DNA of 64,000 bases. It comes from Tanytarsus gracilentus (Eukaryota > Arthropoda > Insecta > Diptera > Chironomidae). Where the stretch lies: the NCBI GenBank assembly GCA_038502055.1, contig JAXRKN010000045.1:5416501-5480500 (forward strand), read 5' to 3'. This document shows, piece after piece, positions 33,633 through 45,100 of the stretch. Every line of letters starts with the position of its first letter. Position 1 is the stretch's first letter. Position numbers and translations under genes: made by a program. Below the pieces are notes generated by a model. That model did not search any database and was not told the origin of the DNA. It worked only from the letters and a program-made list of their open reading frames with translations.

Positions 33633-36600
33633 CTGATTCAGGATTATTATTGAAGATAAAAATTTTGTTTGCGATCAAAAGAGCAGGTTAGGACTTGATT
33701 AAAGAAGAATATAATAGACAAGGCTGACCATTTTATTTTAAAATATATTTTTCAAAAAAATGTTATCTAAAAATTTAATTTTGTTCTTAAAATAAAATTT
33801 TTACTTCAAAATCAAATTTAGATTTTAAAATCAAATTTTTAACTTAGAATTAAATTTTAAATTTTTAACCATTACAATACTAAAATTCCGAAATTGCCAC
33901 CAAATCAATAACATACGGACAGCCAAATCATCAATCACTATTTGTATTTCTAAAAAATTAAACTTACTGGATCTTCCACTGAGTTTGCTAAATTTTTTGA
34001 AACTAAAATAATTTTTTAGTTTTTTTTCTTCCCAATTTTGCTCAATTGCCAAAATTTGGAACAAGACAATTATTTGTTGACTCCAACCTTCTGTTGTTAG
34101 AATGATGAATTAGAATTATGTAAATTTTTAGGAAAATGGAAGTCAATTTTGAGAATCAAACCACTCGAGTGGTTCAATTTGACACCTTACCATTTGACCT
34201 TTATTAAATTTTTGGGACGATTCAAAGTTGGAAATTTTGATAATTCTTACTGATTATTTTAATATCTAACAAAGCTTTTGCTGTTGAATATACTTTTGTC
34301 CAGTAACTTAATAACCGAAAATATTTTTTAGTAAAATTAAATCGATGAATTCTTATAAGTGTTGACTTTTAGTTTCTGAGACGTAAAGTCCAAATATGGA
34401 GTATGATGTAAGGATCATCTTTCCGTTTTTACGGTCAAGAATCACCTAGTACCTTGCTAATAGCAGATTTTAAAAAGGATTATTATAATTTGTTTTTTAG
34501 GTTCAGTCATGGAGACTTTTCCAAATAATGTCATTAAAAAATAAAATTCTATAAAAATCTTACGTTTTCTTTGTGCTGATTCGTATGGGTCGTTAGGTGC
34601 GCCAGTGTAATAATTTAAGTTGTGTTTCCGGCATTGTTCGATGATGGTGGCTTTTCCTGGAAAATAATCATGTGAAATTAATAATTTCCTTCTCTTTTTT
34701 AAAACTTGTTCAAACGTCATCAACTCTGATTCTCTGATTTTGCTAGATTTTTAACTTTTTTTAGTACAGGAAGTTGATCGAAGTTTTTCTTTACCTTCTT
34801 CAATATTTTTAATTGCTTCGTCGGCATTCCAATTTGTAGCCTTAACGATTGCATAAACCACCGCAAGTTTCTCAGGGTCAGTTTGATCAGTTCTGTGTGC
34901 CACAGCCTCAACAATCGACAAATGCGTGTCATTCACCTCTGAAAATCACACAAAAATAAATTGAATTATTAATTTTTAATTTCATTTTATTGTTTGAGAA
35001 TCAATCAAAAGTTAATCATAAAATGTCAAATAATGTCATTATAAAAATGTCAGAGTGAATCGAATTTTTAATACTCAATCATAATTCATTTCGTGGCGTA
35101 CTCGCGAGTTGCATTTAAATTTAATTAGTATTCATATTGCGTTCAATGTTTTACAAACTAGCGTTTTATTATCTCACATAAATTAAACATTTATCCATAA
35201 GAGCCATGGCGAGAGGGCAGACAGCAATAATCGCTCAAAAATAAGCGAAACAGACACACCAGGCCGGAGAGAAGAAATGAAATGAAATGCATAAAAATGC
35301 TTAAGATTTTAATGTGATCATAAATTTTCAATTTAACTTTTTTATTTGCTATATATCAAAAAAGAGAGCTGCAGTCATTTCAATATTTGCAGAATAAATC
35401 GAATTATGCTTGGAATGCACTTTTTTATATCTTTTGGACTGAAAGAGGACTTGAGGTAATGCGTTTTGCATGTTTTTCTGTGAAACATAAAGAATGTTTG
35501 GAAAAACTTTTAAAAAATCTTCCCCTCTATTTTTTTGTAGTTTTTGTTTGAATTAAAATTTGCATAAAAAGCTGAAATATATTAGAGTCAATTATGAAAA
35601 TATTTAATTTATTTTTAAACGCCATTTAAGTTTAAATTTTGAGCTAAAATATTGAAACATAACGAGTTCTAAAATTTCTGTACTAAAATAATTTTCTTAC
35701 TTTTTAATCCACCACGAAAAAATTCTTATTTAAGGTGCAAAATTTTTTACAGTTTTGTGCAATAATTTTGACGATCCAGCAGACTCATAATAACATTTTT
35801 GCAAGTGTAAATAAAGAGAGGAAAAATCACTCATAATTGCGTCAATAAATTATTAAACAAATTAAAGTCTCTATTAAAAAATTACCCCTTAAAATTGTCG
35901 CAATTAATTCGTCAAGCACAATGCAAGCTTAATTTCTTCATCATAAAACTCTTCCTGCCACCTACAGCACAAAAAATCGAGTCACGCGCTCACAATAAAA
36001 AATAAAAATCGCCGCGAATTAAATTGTATAAAAAGTTAATATTTTTTTTGCTGAGAGCAATTAATTTTTTTCGCATCACACACGAAACAATAAGAGCGCA
36101 ATTATGAGAAATAAAAAATTAAATTTATGCAAAATGAGCGTAATATAATTTTCGTTTGATTGATATTTAATAGCCAACCGTTGCATATGCATTAAAAAAA
36201 TATAATAATCGTAAAATGAGTATCAAGTATGATTTTTATATTGAACAAAGTGGAGCTCGAAAGATATAAAAGAATTGCATTGGAATTTTCTTCTTAATTG
36301 TCATGCTGGAATAACATTGCAAGGAAATTAAAACTATAAAAACTCTTTTTTTCTCTACCAAGCGAGTTCGAGACAGTAAAAAGACAAGCGGAAATTGCTA
36401 GATATCTGGCACTGTGTCGTAGCAGAGCATTTTACAGCACACAACACGAAGATAATTGAAAACTCTTGTAAGCGAAAGGCGTTCCGTGCTCTCATTGGCT
36501 GTCATGCCGCTTTCCCCACCCCGTAAAAATATAAAAATTCGTTTTCATTGGAATCGTCTGTGCTACAGTGCTGGAAATAAAATTGAGCGCTGAACGAAGA

Positions 36601-39600
36601 GAGAAAAAAGTTTTTTGTTCGTTTCGTTTATGCGCCACAGAGTTCTCGAATTTTTTGGATAAATAAAAGTTCTCGTGTGGCTTTTTGTTATGTGTATGAA
36701 AAATTTGTGTACATTGAAGTTTTTCTGTGTGTTCTTTTGCATTTTGTTGTGAATTATTGGAAGAGAGGGAAAAAAGGTAACAATGGCATGTTATGACATT
36801 TTGACTTTTGCACTTGTGCCATTTTTTTAATTGAATTAAAATTGATTAAATTTAGCGCAAAAATATTTTTTTACTGAATATTTTTTTATTTTCAGAATTG
36901 AAATAACTTTTAATTTTATGAACTTATTTTAAAAATTAAAGGACATGAACTTTAAATATTTTCTATATTTTTAAACAAAAAGATATATCCAAAAAGCTCC
37001 AACTCAAAATCAACCCCAAAGCTCATTAAACCAAAATTTAATTTTCCTCCAACTCTCGCTCTCAAGATTAAGAAAAAAAGATAACAATTCCGTGTGAATT
37101 TTAATGCTTTTCTGGCAATTCTCGGGGTGTATGTGCAACGTCATAAAATTCCTGAACATTAAAATTTTCACATTAACGAACTTTCGTTTCTTCTTTACCT
37201 CCCATTTTTATATGTTATTTTTTGCGCCACACACAGCATATCTGTTCCTCGTATAGAACTTTATACGCTCATTGTGCGCATAACAATAAAAAAAGTTCTC
37301 CTTGTACTACCTCGAAAAGCATATAAATGTTGAAAATAGTTTTCTTCTTCCTTAAAATGCATAAATTTTATGCTTGTTTTATGTTCTTTTCGGAAAATGC
37401 AACGATATTATATTCACGAGGCGAGGAGTTGTTTGCTGGCATGATGATGCAATTTCACTCTATGTATGAGCACATCATGGAAATTGGATAAGCCATAAAA
37501 AAATGGAAGAGAAAGCAATTTTCGTTTAAGGTGAAAATTGCTTGAGAAATTTTTATTTGCAATTTTGAAGAATATGATGAATGTGCATATGTGAATGAAT
37601 TGCGTCAAATGAGATAAAGCTTTCCGCAATCAATTGTTTGGTGATATATAAAATTCCAGTTTTTTCACCATACATGCGATAAAATATTTAATACATTTTG
37701 TAAAACATGGTTAATGAGAATGTCAACTTGAATTAATTACAAAAACAGCTTGAAGAGGTTTTACATCAAGTGTGAAATTCACACGTCTTTAAATAGGAAT
37801 TAATTTGAAGAAAATTTGTTTCAATCTAAAGTTTGAAAATTTTTATATATAATTTTTTGAAACAACTATTTATAAGTTATAAGTTAGAACTTTGACAGTT
37901 AGATGCATTCAACAAAATATTTAAGTATAACTTGCAGGCTAGGTGCCGTCCATAAATACCAATCATTAGCAATGCGGTTAGTGCTGAATGATTGTGGTTT
38001 TGAGGGCATTTAATAATGAGTTTGAGTTGCTTGTTTCAAATTCCTTGTGGAAATTTAATAATATTTAAAATATTTTTCAAAAATTCTAGGAATAAAATTT
38101 AAATTTAATTTTTATAAATTCTAAATTCAAAAAAATAATTTTTAATTTTTTAAACTAAAAATTCCCACAAGGAACGCTTAACTTATCGGCAATTAAATAG
38201 CAAGTAATACATTCCATAATTCATCTCACTGCAAATAAGTAAAACACAATCGCAAGTAAATAAATGAAAAATATCGAATAACTTGCACATTACCGCTTGA
38301 TAATAAATTGGCAAATGCTCATTACATTAAATCATCGAAGTGAAGATAAAAAGAAATTTTTCTCTTAAACAATCAGCACATGTGAATGCTCACATTATGA
38401 GATATTAATCTTGTTGCTGCTTCCTTTAATACTTCAAAGAAATCAACAGAGAATTTCTTCCTTCTTTTGCACATTCACTTGCACACACAATGAGTTGAGA
38501 TATTGCATTTTTTACTGGCAATTTGAGAGAAAAGTTATGGCATTTAATTGAACATAAAACACGTATGTGAACATCCCATGTATGATGTGCGTGTAATAAT
38601 TGCAAATGACACATGACTGAGATATGAAGGAAAAGAAAAAATTTGCTCGATTGAGTTCGATCAAAGGGGAGAGAAACTCGGGTGTTTTAAATTATTTTTA
38701 ATTTTCTCAATTTCTTATTAAAAACTTAATTTTATGTTTCAAAGACAGAACAAAAATTATTGCCTGAGTTTCTCACAAATCTTTACTCATTTAAATTATT
38801 CTTGAAATCGCATTTGTGAGTAGGAAAACTTTTGATCTCATGCCATGTCATTTGAATTTTCTTAGCTGGAGCTAAATGCACGAGAAATCGCGGGCAACTT
38901 TGTAGAGTTGTAGAAAAATACCTGTTTGGCATATCGAGAACTGGCAGGCAGCAAATCCACCTTCAAATCATGTCAATCATTCGTAATTTTTCCTCCTTCC
39001 TTTTTGGCATTCATCCATTCACTCTCTAGGTAATTATCAACATCTCAGAGATAATTTCCCTCTCAATTTACTGAGAAATTAAATTTGAAAGAATTTCCAA
39101 AGAGATGCAAAAATTGCAGCATGCACGCAAACAAATTTATGGGTAAAATTGGCAATTATTTAACAAAGTATCATTCAGCTTTTCGTGAGAGAATTTCTAA
39201 TGTTTTTGAGACTCGAAATGAGGAAGCTATAGAGAATTTTTATAGCTGTATTTTTAAATTTTGATGATTAAATATAATTTAGGGATGATTTTATCGTGGA
39301 GCAGACACAGAAAAATTATTTAAAAATTTGAGCGGTTAAAAATTCAAATTTTAACAGATTTTTTTTAATATTCTAATGGAGAATTTTTCATCTGATTTAT
39401 TAAACATAAATTTCTCATGTAAAACAACATTTTTTCTAAGTTAACAATATCATATAGCAACGACTTCACGAAATCTCCTTGGCCTCATTGTTTGATATCA
39501 ATAGATTAAGATTTACTGTTTTTAATTAATTCTAATCCACATTCTGAAATATCCTAAAACTAGTTTTTGTGAGTCATCGAACAAGTTTCCCTCACACATT

Positions 39601-42102
39601 GTACGACAATTTCCTCAACTCACTTGACGAGTGATAAAAATTTTCCTTGTGCCAATAAAATTTTCTCATCATGCAGCTTGATTTTAATTAAACTAAGTAA
39701 GAACCGCAATTTTCATGAAGAGAATTATTTTCATCGTAAAACTGAACAAAAAATTGAGTGAATTTCATTTTTGCAATGCATTTAGTCAGTTCTTAATTCT
39801 TTCTCTCGCTCTCGTTCTGATTATCAGCGTTCCGTGTGCTATTTTTATACGCTCACATCGCCAGACGACCTTCATGCACTCAACTATGGCTCTTGCTCAC
39901 ATGCACAACACTAACAATAATTTATTCCGTGTAGAAATTTTTTTGTTATACATTTTGATGTAGTTTTCCCCTTTTTTAAATGTGATGATTTTTAAGGCCA
40001 AGGGATGGACACTAAAAATATATTTTGTTAATTTAAAATTTTATCAAAACGATTTTTAGTTTTTTGTTTTTAATTTTAAGCAAATCATTAGTTTTATATG
40101 CATCCTCACTTCGAGTATAATTTAATTTGATTAACTATGAAAGCGACTAATTTTTTTTTTGCAACCGTGTCTGTTGACTGATTAAATTATATCAAATTCT
40201 CACACAGCACAATCGTGTGTATTATTGTGACTTTTCACTCTTGATTTTCTTTTTTATATTCGTCACCACATGCATTTTTTGCGCGCGCGATATCAAGTTT
40301 AATGACCCCAAAAGTTTATCAACACATTTATGACAATTATCAGCAGTTCAAGATTTAAAAATAAATGCACAAAAATTTAAATAAAATGAGATTACGTGGA
40401 CAGAAATAAAAATAAAAATGAATTATAAAAAATCTTGAAGATTTTAATACTTTTGTTATTATTTTTAAATTTGCTAATAATTTTAATGTGATATTTTTTA
40501 GTACACAATTTTTAGAATTCTCTTTAACTTTCTCTTTTAAAATTTAAATTTAAATACCGTTAAAAATTAAAAATTAACAATAAAAAATTTAAATTTAAAT
40601 TTTCAACCCAAAAGTCAATTGTAAACTTTTGCTTTTTTTAAACGTCTAAAAAACTCTTTTTAAAGCGCATTTTTCCTAGGCCTAGAGTCTCAATAAATAA
40701 CTAGATTAGAAGATTTCCATCATCAACTGCACACACAACCATCGTCTACACGATGCATATTAATTTAATTAGATTAATGCCACTTCCAAAGCCGTTGATT
40801 ATTAAGTCATAATGAAAAACCCACAAAGCAAAAAAGGTGGAAAAAGAAAAAGTTCTTCTTTGTAAATTCAACAGCATCGCCTGCCGCGCGCACTCAGTGC
40901 GAGTCGAACAATAATGAGCAAAAAAATGTGCGCCAATTAATCAATGTCTTGTATAGTGGCAAGAAAAACCTCCTCAATGTGCAATTTTTATTTGCTTTTA
41001 AAGAAGTTTTCTGTCGATTCATCTTTTTGATGTTGTGCGTTTTGCCTTTAAGCCACTCAGTACTCAACTACACTCACAGACGAGTCTCTTTCGCCTCAAG
41101 CAAATAAACCATTTATCATTCAACTTAATTGGCAAGTAGTCAACAAATGTGAGGCTTCTGTGTGAAATGCCAATTTATATTGTTGATTGCAATTGGTCAG
41201 TTTTTAAGCATCTTGCACTTTCACATACATTCACATTAATTCGTATTAATTTGAAAAATGATCGCCAATAAAGTTAAATGTCAATACTTATGACTTGCAG
41301 CCGCGATGATACGAGAGAGTCATAATATGAAGTGAAATGGCACATCGCATATTAGTTTGCGCGCTTATAAAAATTTATTTTTATCGTCTCTCATAAAAAA
41401 TTGTTTAGAGAGTGACATAAGAAAAAGATTTCTTTCAAAGTGTCGTGAGAGACTTTTAAAGAAGTTATGAGGAAGAAGAAGTTTTGAATGATTTTCTTGG
41501 TAGTCGAAAAATGCAAAAATATTCAAGGCACGTTGGAGTGATTTTGGTTGATACCTGGAAATATTTAATTTGCAAGGAATGGAACGTTTTTTTGTAGTTT
41601 AAAAAATAATTTATAAATTTATTTTAAGGGGTGGACTACTCAGGCAGTTTAACTAAATTCTATTTAAATTCAAAGAAGCGTTAAAACATTTAAACATTTA
41701 TATAAATTGAAATAAATATCAAAATTTCACTTCCACAATGACTTTTCATCTCAATCTTTTATCGAAATTCTTAGATCAACCTCAAACTTTCAGCACACAA
41801 TCGACATTGACACAAAAAGGAAATGAAGCTATCTTAAGAGCCATTCACATAAACAACACACACCACATCTCCCACATAAGCTTCAGATAAAACTGAATAG
41901 TAATCTTTTGCTATTTCAGCAGTTTTCGAAGATCTACAACAAAAACCACCCTTCAAATCGAGACGTTTCTGTTTTCAATATAATAAAATTATCTGCTCTA
42001 ACCTCATTCAATAAATTCATAAAGTTATTGAACTGAATTTATATTGACGACAGACAGTGGAAGTTTTTTGTCTATCCATAACCAACCTCAATATTATTTT
42101 CA

Positions 42103-42144
<42 letters not shown>

Positions 42145-45100
42145 CCCATGCTCTCAGTGGTTGGAAACAATTTTCCATTCTGCGTTAAATAATTTCTTTA
42201 TTTTGGAGAGGGTAAGACACTCTTTCAAATTTAATTGAATTTAAAAGTTTAAATTGATTTAGGAAACCAGAGTTTCAACCCCTTTTAAAAAGCTCGAAGT
42301 TGCTGGGGTGAAAAATTTTTACATTTATTTTTATCAACTGCTTCTGACGACAGAACAATGCGGTTGCGATGCGAAAACAGCTGATAAGAAAAGCTCGCAA
42401 TATTCAAGGACAAATTGTAATCCATTTCCAGACGTTTTTAACACTTGTTCGCTCTCTGTTACCATGACACGAGGACGAGCGTGTCGGATGGCGTTTGGAG
42501 GAAGGTGAAAAGGAAACGAGGAAAGGGACAAACTTTTTCTTCCTTCCCTGAGAGCTATTCAGAGTAATGAAATGGAAAAATTGTTTTCGCACTGCTTTCG
42601 TATATGGACGAAGAGGATAAAATGATTAGTTGATACGCCAGAAGAGATGACGATTTGAGATTTCTCCGGTTGCTTATCGAGGCGTGTTGTTTGTTTACAG
42701 TTCATTGCAATGGGAAAAGATTCAGAGCTTTCTGCTACTGATATGGTTGCACAGATTCATACAATTTTATAATAGAGCTTTTATTTCCAAGGATTTTAGT
42801 TGTGATGGTAAAATAGAGTAATGAAATAAAGAGTTTTAAGATTTTTAGCGTTGCTCAGAGTATTTTAATTGTGATTGCATTTTTAACCAGAGGAATTTAT
42901 CCTTTGATTATTTTTTGTGTAATTATCTCTTTAACCTCAAAATCTCTCAGATTATCGTAAACTTTAATATCATGTGATTTTCCTAATTTTCCCATCACGT
43001 CGCTCACAAAATTATTCTCAGATGTCTACCACCCAGACAATGTTGTTGACCTGTTCACACTTAAATTTACAAATTCAAGGACATCAAATGCCTCTTTATA
43101 CAGCAAGCAACAACTGAACCTTATGAAGCCACACTCAATTTGCTCTCTGAGGAAAAAAAAATATTTTATGACAGTGAACTAGACACAATTATGAACTTTT
43201 CTTATATAAAGGACGAAGGCCATTCACGTGTAGAATTTTATTGATTTTTAGCCTTTTTTGCAAAGGTTCACAGCGTCCTGTAAACCTCTGTTGACGTGTG
43301 AAAATGCATGGTGAGTTATAGAGGTAGAAAATGTATTGACATTTTTCACGTAGCGCCGTTGTTGACTTTAATAATTACTCGAAAAAAAGCTCGTCGTGTT
43401 CAATGGATATTTTTTGCATCAAGTTCATTGAATTGTGATAGAAAAAAAATTTCTAATTTTATTTTAAAGTTAACAAAAGTTTTAAAAAATCAAGAATTAT
43501 TTTCTTTCCATATTTTTAATCATTAAAAATTTAAAATTTTTCGTAACAATATTTTCCTACGGAATATCTCGACATCTATGAACCCGTTACACACACACAT
43601 TAACCCACCTGAGGGTTGCTCTTTAAATAATTTAAACTCTCACTACATGCACAGCCGAACAATAGAATTTTAATTATCCATCAAGGATTGTTGTTGCACA
43701 TACAACATATCGTCGTCATCGTCTTGTCGATTGTTCGATTTTTTAAGTCTCACGTATGTGTGGCTTAAAAATACAACAACAATAAAATGTTTACATTTTC
43801 TCGCTCGAGAATCGAGTAGTGCGGAAAAAATCGATACATAAACGACAATTTAGCGGTGCGATGTGTGAGAAATGCAAACATATGTTATATCATCGATGAA
43901 TTGTTGAAATTGATTTTTCTCCGCACACGCTTCTATGCGATTGCAAGGTTGTGAAACTTTAAAATTTGAAACTATATTGAAATTCGCTTAAAAGTGTCCA
44001 ATCTTTATTTTCAACTCGAACGAGATGCTGAAAGCTATTGAGCAGCATTCAATTCGCCGTGAATTCCACACACCAAAATAAAAAAACAAATAAACAATAA
44101 ATTGGTGTTGAGGGATTTTTTCACTCATTGAAACACCACAAAAATCCTTTCCGCACTTTTTCATTGTTGTTCATTGACGATATGAGACAATGCAAGGATT
44201 ATAGCATTTTTCCGATATTTTTCTCACTCCTTGCAGACCATGCGGACTTTTTTTTCAATGAAAATGGGAAAAATGAAAAACTTTCTCATGCATAAATTAA
44301 TTTGTTTGTATACATCGAGGAGAAAGTTGATGTTCATATTTTTTGGCATTGAGTGCGCAAATAAAAATTGTAATTTTTAAGGACAAAAGTATGAATTTTT
44401 ATGACTCAATGAATCGGATTTGCTTATGTTGTAATTTTCAAGGAGAACTTATGTAAAAATTTATGTTACACGAGTTCAAAGTTATTAGATGGAAAATTAC
44501 TTAATTGTAATACATTGTTGTAGTTTTAAACAAGTTTCAACTTAAATTTTATCCTCACATGGACATAGAAAATTAATAGGGTTAAAAATGTAAAAATGGG
44601 GTTGAGAGTTGATATTTGTGGAAAAGAAAATCTAGAAAATATTAAAATAACTTCGGCAAATTCAAATTTTAACGGAATTTTTTCAATGTGACAGGAAACA
44701 ATTCATTTAATTATCATAAAATTTTTTATGCTTAATTCTCAACGTAAAGATTTAAATAAAAAATTTAAATCCTCTTCCTCAACCATAAAAACGTCAAATG
44801 CCCGAAGCATAAAATCCCAGCATGACTATCATGACCATTTGAATTAACTCAATTGTATTTAACATGTTCATGCTCTCTCTTATAAATGTTTTTTGCACAT
44901 AAAACTTAAAGCTGGACGAGGAGAATAAAAATTCCTCAAAAACAGCACAAATAGAAGTAAGAAACGAAGAAGTGGTCGCATGGGAGATTTTTGTGCTAAC
45001 AGCATTGCTAACTATTTGTGAATGTGGTTTACATTTCAATTATGCAGGCATGTCTCGTAAAATTTTGTGCATGCCATGTCGGAGCCATCAGCCTCAGTGT

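Noticed and set aside
33831..34064. 77-codon minus-strand frame spanning the dsx2 micro-exon
   Set aside because: Different frame from the spliced product and interrupted by good splice signals. Only the 35-nt exon inside it is used in the model.
39715..39963. 82-codon frame with a hydrophobic segment in the dsx2 intron
   Set aside because: Looks like a membrane peptide by composition only. No homology recognised, no promoter or splice support, and similar frames are expected in AT-rich DNA.
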